DNA of 64,000 nucleotides from Hordeum vulgare subsp. vulgare (Eukaryota > Streptophyta > Magnoliopsida > Poales > Poaceae), in NCBI RefSeq assembly GCF_904849725.1, contig NC_058518.1:392571581-392635580 (forward strand), read 5' to 3'. Shown piece after piece: positions 10,621-19,989 of this stretch (the first letter of the stretch is position 1; each line of letters starts with the position of its first letter). The position numbers and the translations under genes are program-made. The notes under the pieces are model-generated. The model ran no database searches and was not told the DNA's origin. It worked only from the letters and a program-made list of their open reading frames with translations.

Positions 10621-12247
10621 TGACACATCTCCAACGTATCTATAATTTTTGATTGTTCCATACTATAATATTATCATTCTAGGATGCTTTTTGGTGTTTA
10701 TAGACAACACTAGCCTATTGACCCAGTGCCTAGTGCCAGTTGTTTTTTCTACATGATTTTGGCTTTTTAGGTTTACGGTACCAAACGAAGTCCAATCGCC
10801 CCAAAACATTTTTATATTTTTTCTGGACCAAAAGAAGACCTAGAGGCTTCGGAGGAGACCGGAGGCTGCATGAGGGAGGCAACACACATCAGGGTGCGCC
10901 CACGGGGGGTGGTCGTGCCCTCTTGTGTGCTTACCCCCTCGGGCACCCCCTCATGTACCTCTTCATCCTATAAATTCTCAAATACCCCAAAAATCCTAAA
11001 GATCCTCCCGAAACACTTTTTCCACCGTTGCATGCGTTTGTTCCGCCATGTGCCCATCTTGAGCCCTTTTCGGGTGCCCTGTCGGAGGGGGGATCGATCA
11101 CGTAGGACCTCTACATCAACCTTGTTTCTCCCACGGTGATGTGTGAGTACTTTACCACAAACCTACAGGCCCGTAGCTAGTACCTAGGAGGCTATTTCTC
11201 TCTCTTGATCTCTAATACAATGATCATCGCATCTTCACTTTGATCTATCCATGTAATCCTATTGTGCGGTGCGTTTATTCGGATCTGATGAATTATGGGT
11301 TTATGTTCAGATTATTCATCATAAAGATATGAGTCTTCTCTGAATTCTATTTATGATTCTTATTTGCATGATTATCATAGCTTCATAAATCTCTTCGATC
11401 TATTGAAATAGTTTGGCCAACTAGATTGATATTTCTTCATTGAGAGAGGTGCATTGTAGTGGGTTCAATTTGACGGGTTTCTATATCCGATCTATTGAAA
11501 TAGTTTGGCCAACTAGATTGATATTTATTCATTGAGAGAGGTGCATTGTAGTGGGTTCAATTTGACGGGTTTCTATATCCCAGTGATAGAAGGGGCAAGG
11601 TATGTCTTTGTATGTTGCCACTAAGCATAAAACGATGGGTTTAATTCATATTGACTGAGTTCTCTTTGTCTACATTATGTCATCGTTCTCCAAGAATTAC
11701 TCTATTTGTCATGAACTTAATACGTAGAGAGGCAAGCATAGAAGCGCTCTTGAAGTGGAGTAATAGTAATACGTGCATGAAGGAGTCGACCTATTTGTTT
11801 ATGGATGTGATGCCTATATACATATGATTATAGCCGTGAATATCACATAACTATGTGCTTTTCTATCAATTGCCCAACACTAATTTTTTTACCCACTCTA
11901 TGCCTACTACATGAGAGATGCCATTGGGGAAAACTATAACCCCCAGATCTATTCACTTATAAGTTTACAAACGTTATAATTCCCTCGATGCCTTAATTTA
12001 CTTTTTATTTAATTTTCACTTTGCAAGTTTTATATACATACTTCGCTTGCTTGCAAATAACGAGTCCAATGGAATTGACAACCCTCTTGCCCGCGTTGGG
12101 TGCAAGTGTGTGTTTCTTTCCTGTGCAGTCGCTCAAGACGGAGGCTGGTTATTACTCCAATTGATTCGATAAACCTTGATTCTCTACTGAGGAAAATACT
12201 TACCTATATTGTGCTACATCACCCGTTTATCTTCAAAACTCAACGCA
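10621..12247 (+). repeat. Gypsy 3' LTR
   Basis: The 1,627-bp LTR starts TGACACATCTCCAACG and ends CTTCAAAACTCAACGCA. A TATA-like CTATAAATTC lies at about 10,968-10,977, downstream of a GC-rich stretch. The 3' half contains an almost perfect 92-bp tandem duplication (11,397-11,580). The sequence then changes to an unrelated open frame at 12,249. GATCA (12,248-12,252) would be the target duplication. Confidence 0.8.
11397..11580 (+). repeat. 92-bp tandem duplication inside the Gypsy LTR
   Basis: Copies at 11,397-11,488 and 11,489-11,580 start GATCTATTGAAATAG and differ by one visible substitution (C to A, in ATATTTCTTC versus ATATTTATTC). The rest of the LTR shows no such doubling, so it is a recent local duplication in this copy or subfamily. 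Confidence 0.92.
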
Positions 12248-12248
12248 G

Positions 12249-12692
12249 ATCACAAGCATCACCTCCCAGCACGCATCTTGCACCAACACCGCCACACCAT
12301 CAGCTCCACCAGCCCCTGTCGGGACAGAGCAAGTTGTCCGTGACTCAGGCCTCACACAACCCCCGTCGCATGATGGGACACCGGTGCCAGCTGGCCAGGA
12401 CCGCCCCACAAGGCGCCGCGTGAAGAAGATGCCACCCGCGGGCTTCCAAAGCACCGTCGCGTCGCCGCCCGTGCCGCCCACGATCGTGCCACTAGGCCCC
12501 ATGCGATCCCAAAACCTCCGCATGCCTAGTCGTCCCACGTTAGCCTCAGTGGTCGGCAAAAGGGGAGAGAGAGAAGCCCTGCCACCGCAAAATGTTGACC
12601 GGGCTTTGCCTGACAACGCCTCTAATGACGATGAGGGGAGGGACCGGGGAAGGAAGGGGGGACTAAAGGAGGAAGGAGGGAGCGACAACTAG
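12249..12692 (+). pseudogene. Open frame of unknown function, 5' end displaced by the Gypsy LTR
   Basis: A frame with no stop runs from the LTR border to TAG at 12,690, about 147 codons. It is rich in P, A, T and R, has a basic stretch RPTRRRVKKMP, and ends acidic and lysine-rich. No ATG is available before the LTR border, so the start must lie upstream of the Gypsy insertion. I do not recognise a domain. It could be the C-terminus of a host gene, of a transposon protein, or a chance open frame in GC-rich DNA. Confidence 0.3.
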
Positions 12693-12905
12693 GGTCCCCC
12701 CAGAAGCTCGCTCGAGTGTCGTGGGAGGGAGGTGGCGTCATATCATATCAAGTTAGGCGTTGTCCTAAAGAAGTCTCTTCTAGAGATAAGTGAGGAATCA
12801 TATAGGAAAAAATATATTCAATCTTAAAAATCCCAGTCTACCATAATCTGTACTCCAATAGAGGGGGTCATCACCATGAAATTCAAGGGGATGTTTGGAT
12901 TAGTT

Positions 12906-13209
12906 TTTTTAACACAATACAGACGCAAACGCTCATATAAACACACGTACACTCATCCATATGACCGCACATATGCACATCCTACCTCTATGAGCACTTC
13001 CGAGCGGCTGAGCCGACATATCGTCTTGAGATTTTACAAAGTCGCCGTAAATGCCTCGTAGTCGATGGAAAACACCTCCTTCCATTGAACACACAATGCC
13101 AAAAATCCTGAAATAAATTCAGAATAAATGTGAGCATCAAGACTTAAACCCTGGTGGGCTGGGTATCAATGTTCTTCTAATCATCCAATCATGGTTCACG
13201 GATATTTAA
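12906..13209 (-). mobile_element. SINE-like retroposon with poly(A) tail
   Basis: On the minus strand the element ends ...GTATTGTGTTAAAAAA, a poly(A) tail. ATTAGTT occurs at both 12,899-12,905 and 13,210-13,216, consistent with a 7-bp target duplication. Near its 5' end the minus strand has GGGTTTAAGTCTTG, resembling the RNA polymerase III B box (GGTTCRANYCC), and a weaker A-box-like stretch near 13,175. This fits a tRNA-derived SINE. I recall similar copies in grass genomes as Au-SINE-like but cannot confirm the name. Any ORF in it is chance. Confidence 0.55.
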
Positions 13210-13378
13210 ATTAGTTGGAATGTTAAGTAAAAGACATGCATTGGCCTTTGTAGATGTATGACTTTTAGAGGTGTAGTCAACAAACCTTGTGTGCACGTAA
13301 GCATTTGATTCGCCTACAAAAGATAAATTTGAGAGGTTCATTCAACGTGTGTAGCCAACACCCGTTTGCATCCCCGGG

Positions 13379-13641
13379 TAGGGATGGCATCAGTAGGGTT
13401 TGGATACCGGTGAAGCCATTTCATACCCTTGCCTTATGATTTAAGACTTATTTTTTAGTTATATACGGATACATGATACACGGGTATAAGTTATACTAAA
13501 TCATACCCATATTCATTATTCCCTATGAGTTTTAATTTTTTCTATTTATATAGCAATATTAAAAAATAACATATATATCTTTATCCTAATAGAGATTTAA
13601 CCCGTCGGGTGCGCGGATAATATGTACCATTGCCATCCCTA
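13379..13641. mobile_element. hAT-type MITE
   Basis: The 263-bp, AT-rich element has terminal inverted repeats TAGGGATGGCA and TGCCATCCCTA. It is flanked by 8-bp sequences TCCCCGGG (13,371-13,378) and TCTCCGAG (13,642-13,649), which match at 6 of 8 positions with both differences being transitions. An 8-bp duplication is the hAT signature. There is no coding capacity, so it is non-autonomous. Confidence 0.75.
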
Positions 13642-13649
13642 TCTCCGAG

Positions 13650-14570
13650 CACACGATATGCAGGTCAAAACCGTAACAACGAATCTCGGCAATTCAAGCA
13701 AGCAACGTATATTACTACACAGTCGCGTAAGTCGACGGTCGATCCCAGACATAATGGATCGGCAAAAATCGAGCCACACGTTATTACCAGCTCAGTAACA
13801 GCAGTTCCATACACCTAGTAAACTACTGGCGCCGGCAGCCACAAATCGGTACGCTTGCGCGAGGTTAGGTCGACGCAGCCCAGCTAGCCCGGACGGTAGC
13901 ATTCTCGAAGCAATGTCCCGTAGCTTTCGACGACGGCGACGCGCCTCCACCCGACCTGACCAAGCCCCTCTACTGGCCGACCTTGCACCCAGCGCTCCCG
14001 GTCAACTCCACTGCCGCCATTGTGCTCTACGCAATAGCTAGCGCCACCGGCTCTCGGCGGAATGAGCCCCGCCCGGACCCACGCGCGCACGCGCGGGATC
14101 CTCCCTTTCTGTAAAGGTGCGGCCGCAGATCTCGTGCGATCTTTATCTGGACGTGCCGTGGTCCGTGGAGCTCGTTCAGTTTTCGTGACCGACGCGGAGG
14201 CTTTCGCGCCACCACTTGGTAAGTTTGTATGGACGCTGTCAAAGTTCAGGAGTTGGATGTATGGCTCACATGATCGCGCAACTGGTCAAATCCTGCTCTG
14301 GGGTATATGCCGGCATCGAGAACAAATTTTTCTGCACCACCATTCTGCTAGTTACAAGTAATAATTATACAACAAGAATATGACCAATGTACGATTTTCG
14401 CAATCGACACCGCATGTACAACTAATCATGCCTTATGTTGAGTAAATAAATAATTTTCTGAATAGATTAATTTACAAAATAATCTCTAACATGACATTGC
14501 CTAGATTCATGACATATTAATTATGAAGCAGACTAACTAGTATAAACATTAGCATACAGCTAGTACTGTT
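13650..14570. other. Unassigned single-copy-looking sequence
   Basis: 13,850-14,250 is GC-rich with short overlapping ORFs on both strands, none with recognisable domains. 14,350-14,570 is AT-rich and featureless. I see no convincing gene or transposon end. It could contain the edge of a decayed host gene. Confidence 0.4.
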
Positions 14571-14620
14571 AAGACTAAAATAAACAGAAGCGGGATAAAC
14601 AAGTTATACCCTCCGATGGG

Positions 14621-14728
14621 CTAGTTGGCCACAGCGGCAGCAGAGACGGCGTTAGCATCCGCTGCCGCCTTATTCTCGGCTTCGGCCTTCTCGCGGGCGA
14701 GACAGTAGGCTTCGGTTGATGAAGACAT
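14621..14728 (-). CDS. 35-codon small ORF, alanine/glutamate/lysine-rich
   Basis: ATG at 14,728 and TAG at 14,621-14,623 enclose 35 codons opening M-S-S-S-T-E-A-Y-C-L-A-R-E-K-A. The rest is an A/E/K/N-rich stretch that would favour a helix. It lies about 235 bp downstream of a TATA-like CTTTATAAGA on the same strand (14,961-14,970). Two longer overlapping ORFs in the same region (14,575-14,921) are arginine/serine/proline-rich and look like chance. I do not know a family for it. It may be a small-peptide gene, an upstream ORF, or accidental. Confidence 0.3.
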   Translation of the reverse strand: MSSSTEAYCLAREKAEAENKAAADANAVSAAAVAN

Positions 14729-14960
14729 GATGATGAGAAAGTCGACGCGAACGTAGATGAAGCACACGGACGAAAGCGAGCAGTCGTCTGATCGCTCCCC
14801 AAAAACCTAGTCGGCAAAAATAAACGCTTGGGTATGAGCTCGTCTCATTCCCGCAATCCATCGCGCGTCGTGACAAGGCATGGCGTGGCGAGACGGGCGG
14901 CGGAGGAATGCGCGTTGGCATCTTCTCTTCTCATGCTTCAATAACATATAGAAAAGAGAC

Positions 14961-14970
14961 TCTTATAAAG
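14961..14970 (-). promoter_or_regulatory. TATA-like box upstream of the 35-codon ORF
   Basis: The minus strand reads CTTTATAAGA. A start site about 30 bp downstream would give a leader of roughly 200 nt before the ATG at 14,728. It is placed by spacing only. Confidence 0.3.
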
Positions 14971-15336
14971 GGATCCAACTTCCTCTCCACTAGCAAGGTG
15001 GGACTAAACTTTTCACCACCCGTTGTCATTTCACCATCTACATGGGTCCTTCAAGATTTCTAAAATTGTCTCATGGGCCTTAGGCCCAACACAGATTTTA
15101 ACAACTTATGGCAACAAATTGGCATGTGTCAAAGATTGAGGAGGTATGTAACACTAGGAAGTAATGGTTGCTTGAGTGGGGAAGTAATGGTTGCTTGATG
15201 CTCTTTACCCTTTGACCGATACCGCTAGAAGCATTGCTGTTGATGACGCTATGACGAGTTGGTACAATCAGAATGAAATTGTTCACTACAAGGATCGCCT
15301 CCTTTGGAAGTCTAAAAAAGATATTGAAATAGCTAT

Positions 15337-15945
15337 TTGGACTCACTGTTATCACTTCAAAGTTCGGACATCGATCATGTGAAATGGAAGCGGGTAATTT
15401 CCTATGATAGTTTCCTTACTTCCTCACATGCGAGGACAAGTGAGGGACCAGGACCTGGATGGACTTTACCAAGGGAAGGGTGGACTAAATTAAATACAGA
15501 TGGTGCATGGAATGCTGATGGACGAGCTAGTGCTGGCATGATTCTTCGAGATGACACGGGAAGCATAATTTTCTCATCATGCAGAGAAGTGTTCTCATGT
15601 AGGAGTGCCCTGAAATCGAATCTAAGTGCATGCATGGAAGGGTTATCTATTGCCATTCAGCAAACTTATTTGCCAATACAATTAGAGATGGATTCATTGT
15701 TAGTAGTGAACATAAACGATGAAGGTACAAACAGATCAACCTTTTCCTCACTCGTCGAGGAGATAAAGTATTTGATGAGTATTCGACTTACTTGTGCTAC
15801 ACATGTTATGCGTAGCTAGAACTATGTTAGTGACTACCTAGCTAAATTTGCTAGGAGTAATGGTAGAATCGTAGTTTGGTTAAACTCTGGCCTGTTAGGG
15901 GTAGTTGATCGTTGTATTGCAGACTGTAACGCTTTGGCTACTTGA
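15337..15945 (+). pseudogene. RNase H-like (RVT_3) domain remnant
   Basis: The frame encodes a plant RNase H-type domain as found at the end of LINE polyproteins and in dispersed host copies. It shows W-T-K-L-N-T-D-G-A-W-N, then GMILRDDTGSI, the E of the second motif in SACMEGLSIAI, and MDSLLVV for the third Asp. The frame is stopped by TAG at 15,817-15,819. After the stop the same frame continues with NYVSDYLAKFAR and VVWLNSGL, the usual C-terminal text, so the stop is inside the old gene. The nucleotide-binding start of the domain is present but no RT is seen upstream. It is a LINE fragment or retrocopy. Confidence 0.65.
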
Positions 15946-15949
15946 GTAA

Positions 15950-16915
15950 TACATTTTTCTGTCCGTAGAAAAAGCACCATCCGTGATTCTAAACCTAGCT
16001 GGCGTCGCCACCTCCCTACCGCTCTTCTTCTCCGTCCGACTGCCCAAGCAGCGGCAGGAGGAGTGGGGACCAGCCCGTCTCACTTTTTTCTTAGGGTTTT
16101 GTTTCCCTAGCGACATCGACAAGGTGACAACAGTGATATCGTGTTAGAATAAAGTCTGTTCGGTCTCTTCTTACCTTGATAATATCCGAGAAGGGTGTGT
16201 GAGAGTTTGTGTCCCCTGTTTTCCTTCAGATCTTGGCAGTTGGTGTATCTTTCAAAAAGAGTTACTGGCTGGTTATTGGTGCAACGACTTTGAAATCTTA
16301 TTCCGTGTTGTTCTTTGGTATAGTCCAGTTTCTCCAACCCGTTGAACCAGCGGCGATGGACTGCAAGCTTGTACTGCAGGGATTGATGTTTCATCCATGC
16401 TACTTTAACGATTTATAGATCTCGTTTGAAGGGACGAGTGACTATTGTGGTCTTCAAAGGCTTCTATAGCGAGGGCGCTTGCATGTATCCCTTTTCTTTA
16501 CTATTGTTTCAATGCAATTTTCACTCTCCGACGGTGCGGCATTCAATCGGAGAAAAAAAATTCTATATGTTTTGCGTTGCAACTTTATTTTTACTGATCG
16601 TTTTGCGTCCAGTTATATGTCCATTATATTGACCCTTGTCTTTCTTGATATTAATTATATATAAGATGTATATTGAGTACCTTTACACTTAGAAAAGTTA
16701 TGTAAATATATCACTACTAAATAATTGGCAGATGCAGTTCTCTATGTTTGCGAGGATGAACAATGGGACTGCCTATTTGCGAGGTAGCTGAAAAACCCAG
16801 GTCAGATGATTTTTTGAACCTTTGGATCTTCATCCAATGGTCACCCTTTCCTCCACACACGATTATTTTTACCTTCCTTGTTTCTACATTTCCGCTCATC
16901 AACCAATGTGAGGCC
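15950..16915. other. Unassigned AT-rich sequence, probably decayed repeat
   Basis: No ORF with recognisable content. The tail (16,620-16,680) reads TTGATATTAATTATATATAAG, a style common at the 3' ends of grass non-LTR elements. It may therefore belong to the LINE-like remnant beginning at 15,337. This is a weak inference. Confidence 0.25.
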
Positions 16916-16918
16916 TAA

Positions 16919-17711
16919 GAGCATCTCTAGCACACCCCGTATAAGTGGTCAAACCCGTCAAAAAATTGCGTTTTACAGTTTTGGCCGCAAAAAGTGTGCA
17001 GAACAGAAACTGTAAAAGTGATCCAAATCGTAAATTTTTGAAGGGGCACGGTAAAGCCACACCCGAAACACTTATTTTTGAAGGTTGGAAGGCCGATTCT
17101 AGGGGGGTGGGCGTATACCGGTCAAACCTCATCGGAGCAAACACGCCGCCGCGGAGTTTGCCGGAATCGGCCATAAACTTGTCGGAATTCATCACCGCAT
17201 GCCGGAAAAGGCCACTGGACGCTGCAATCGATCGCCGCCAGTTTGAATTGGACGAGTTCGACCTCGTTGTGGCCTCCCATGACCTCGGCCTGGCCGCCGG
17301 AATCCTCCCAGCGCGTCAGGCAAAGGGGCACGACTCGGCAGGCACGGCTGGCAACAGAGCAAGTCGATGATGACGGAGGCGACGGGAAATGTCCGACGGG
17401 TGACAAGGCGTGGCTGACAAGATTGGGCGCGGCCAGCGTGGTGATGGGGCGTGGCCGACGGGGACGGGCCGGGGTCAACGGGCGACGGGGCGAGGCCTAC
17501 GGGGTTGGACGCGGCCGGCGTGGCCGGCAAGGTAGGCTGGAGGAAGGAGCGGCGGACACCGGACCGGAGGAAGGAGCTCTTTACTGCAATTTTACAGTTT
17601 CTTTTATAGTTTTTGTTTGGACATAACTAAAATAGATCCTTAAAATGCCTTTTTTTTATCCATATCTCAGTTTTACAGCTTGTATTTTTACAAGGTGTGC
17701 TACTCTAGCTA
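16919..17711. mobile_element. Possible inverted-repeat DNA transposon with GC-rich core
   Basis: The left end reads GAGCATCTCTAGCACACC, preceded by TAA. The right end has GGTGTGCTA (17,695-17,703), the inverse of TAGCACACC, but the outermost bases no longer match. Both arms continue as AT-rich inverted text (TTTTACAGTT near 16,970, and a TTTTACAG match near 17,670). The core (17,120-17,560) is GC-rich with repeated GGCCGG/GGACGGGC words and no domain. The left terminus is shared with the clearer element at 18,532. The right border and target duplication are uncertain. Confidence 0.4.
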
Positions 17712-17807
17712 CCTCCTCCCACCTCCTTTGGCCGACAACAATACCACATTATTCTGTGAACCGCCGCCCACCATAATGCAGCTATCCCCCAAGCTATCCC
17801 TCGAATA

Positions 17808-18080
17808 CTCACAATGGGGAGTAACATAGAGTAGTAACATACATATGTTACTAGACTAAGTTACTACCTTCACAGTGGATAGTAACATAGGAGTAGTAAC
17901 ATTGAGGCTTTCATTTATTAGCCTATAGACTCATCTTATTTTGGTATCCGCTATGTTATCCCTAGTATGAGTAACTTGCTAAATTACTTAATTTCTCTCT
18001 CTTCTTATTTATTAACTATCACATCATATTTTTTGTTTAGGTGAAATCAATGTTACTACCTATGTTACTTTTATTGTGGT
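17808..18080. mobile_element. MITE with GTAACATAG-type inverted ends
   Basis: The left end (CTCACAATGGGGAGTAACA) and the reverse complement of the right end (ACCACAATAAAAGTAACATA) form an imperfect inverted repeat of about 30 bp, including GTAGTAACAT on both arms. The left arm also holds a small palindrome (GTAACATACATATGTTAC). The length is ~273 bp and there is no coding potential. Flanking bases do not show a clear 2- or 3-bp duplication, so the superfamily is left open. Confidence 0.55.
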
Positions 18081-18531
18081 TAGTAAGTCCTTCTCGCCCC
18101 CATCCCGACCGCGTTTATTTCCATATCATGTTCTTGAGCAACCTTCGCACTTGAACCAGTCAACCATTGATTCCTCCTTGCGTGGGACCTTAATGTCGTA
18201 TCGTTTTTGTCCGAGCACTTGTTGTCGTCTACATGCGTCCATGCACTCGCCGCGGCACCACCGGCTTTGGGCTCGGGGCTAACGCTCAGAACAACAATTG
18301 CAAACTGTATTTTCAGGTACGTGACAAATAGACAATGGGATGAACATTTGGCTTTCGGAAAGACCGACTGTAACCTTTGAGGGCGTCATGCATCTTCCCC
18401 CCTAATGCTCTAGTGATCAGAGCTTTATCACTATTATTATCGCTAAAGTAGTTTACTTTTGGGATGGAACATTAAAACTGACTAATCGCAAATGTCAGCA
18501 GAAAAAAGGTCACCTCACTAAAGCACTCTTA

Positions 18532-19665
18532 GAGCATCTCTAGTGGATGGTGTATATGGAGGTGGATGGTAAATATACACGATGCAAACTGAAAAATGCT
18601 TCCCAGTGGATCGTGTATACGGGCATGCAAGTTTTACACGTCCATCCACGAGGCTACTCCTCGTGAAAATAAACACGCCTCGGCCACGCTCGTGGATGGA
18701 AACGAGCTGCTCCCGCCATCCTCCCGCCTCCGTCCAGAGGCCATCGAAGCTCGCCGGCGACCACTCCCCTCTGGTAAGCTCTCTCCCTCCCTTCTATTTT
18801 CCATTCCCGTCGGCAGAGAGAAGGCGCGGGACGTCGGGCGGCCGCCGCACCGCTGGCCAGATCTGGCGGCGGCGGCGCGCGCCATGGAGAGGGGAGGGCA
18901 GGGAGAGAGGGGCGGCGCTGCGTGCGGGGGGCGGCGGCACTGCGTGCGGGGGGCGGCTGCGCTGCGTGCGGGGGGAGGGCGGCGGCGTTGCGTGCGGGGG
19001 GCTGCGTGCGGGGGGAGGGCGGCGGCGCTGCGTGCAGGGGGAGGGCGGCGGCGAGATGCAGGGCGAGATGCAGGGGCGTGCTGCGGGGCGAGATGCGGGG
19101 CGCGCTGCGCTGCGCGCTGGGGGAGGGCGGCGAGATGCAGGGGCGGGGCGCGCTGCGGGGCGAGATGCAGGGGCGGGGCGAGATGCAGGGGCGGGGCTGC
19201 AATTGCTGTTATTGCAGAATTTGTTGTCGGATTGCTGTTAATTGCTGTTATTGCAGAATTTGATGTCCATTGCTGTTAATTGTTGTTGTCCATTGTTGGT
19301 CTAGTGACGAGGATAAGGTTCTCATAGCAGCAGAAGGAGATCCTTGCTCGCGGCCTAGAGTAATGTGAGCTATATGTTGTAGTTGTAAGAACAATTTACT
19401 GTTTTCTGCTAGTTGTTGTAAGAATAATTTGATGCTTTCTGCTAGTTGTTGTAAGAACAATTTGATGCTTTCTGCTAGTTTATTGATAGCTGCATTACAA
19501 ATATAGCCGTTTGAAAATATAGCCGTTGGAAATATAGCCGTTGGAATATACACGTCCTAATTTACACGTTCCACTGAAAAATTGGAACGTGTATAATTTA
19601 ACATGTATATGGACATGTAAATGAAGATATACACGTCAAATTTACACCGTCCACTAGAGATGCTC
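18532..19665. mobile_element. Harbinger-like non-autonomous DNA transposon
   Basis: The ends are GAGCATCTCTAGTGGATGGT and its near-perfect inverse (ACACCGTCCACTAGAGATG, then CTC), flanked by TTA on both sides (18,529-18,531 and 19,666-19,668). A 3-bp TTA duplication is the PIF/Harbinger hallmark. The element is 1,134 bp with no transposase. The interior has a GC-rich minisatellite (18,900-19,195) followed by shorter repeats: TTGCTGTTATTGCAGAATTTG twice, a ~36-bp unit around TGCTAGTTGTTGTAAGAA near 19,398-19,480, and ATATAGCCGTT three times near 19,500-19,540. The long ORFs across it (up to 227 codons, arginine/glycine/alanine-rich) follow the repeat and are not taken as genes. Confidence 0.75.
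18900..19195 (+). repeat. GC-rich minisatellite inside the Harbinger-like element
   Basis: Two related word sets alternate irregularly: GCGCTGCGTGCGGGGGG with AGGGCGGCG (about 18,910-19,050), then GGGCGAGATGCAGGGGCG (about 19,050-19,195). G-runs of three or more at short spacing on this strand give G-quadruplex potential. Confidence 0.75.
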
Positions 19666-19827
19666 TTAGCCAGTCCTGCGGCGTCCTAATCTTGCTCCAT
19701 ATCCGGAGTGTCTTGTCATTCTGCTATTCTTTGGTCCGTTTTCTCGTCATCACGAGCATCATTCTGTTTGCTTCAACTTTTTAAGCAGCCAAATTGAGTA
19801 TACCATTTTAAAATATTTTCAAAACTA

Positions 19828-19987
19828 CAACCACCGTTTTTAAATGTAAGACTTTTTAGTGATTGCACTACGGACTACATATGGATGTATATAAATGTAT
19901 TTTAGCATACAGATTCTTTCTTCTTGGTCTATGTGTAATCCATAATAAAATTTATAAAATGTCATATATTTAGGAACAGAGGGAGTA
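19828..19987. mobile_element. Decayed Stowaway-type MITE
   Basis: The right end reads TTTAGGAACAGAGGGAGTA, the familiar inverse of TACTCCCTCYGTTCC, ending at TA as expected for Tc1/mariner Stowaway elements. The interior words (AAATGTAAGACTTTTTAG, GGACTACATATGGATGTAT) match the common wheat family in order. The left end is degraded (ACAACCACCGTTTTTAAATG). Confidence 0.6.
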
Positions 19988-19989
19988 CT

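Larger units (their letters stand above)
10338..12247 (+). mobile_element. 3' end of a Gypsy element (internal tail plus 3' LTR), split by element B
   Basis: A 278-bp internal tail (10,343-10,620) ends in AGGAATTAAGCTTGGGGATG, a polypurine-like stretch, immediately before an LTR starting at 10,621. The rest of the body should lie left of element B and outside the window. The internal tail carries an antisense ORF start (next entry). The LTR is of the abundant Triticeae type that starts TGAYACRTCTCCAACGTATC; I recall this as Sabrina/WHAM-like but cannot confirm the family. Confidence 0.7.

Noticed and set aside
18582..19279. Long ORFs (up to 227 codons) on both strands
   Set aside because: They track the GC-rich minisatellite of the Harbinger-like element, are open in several frames at once and have no domain.
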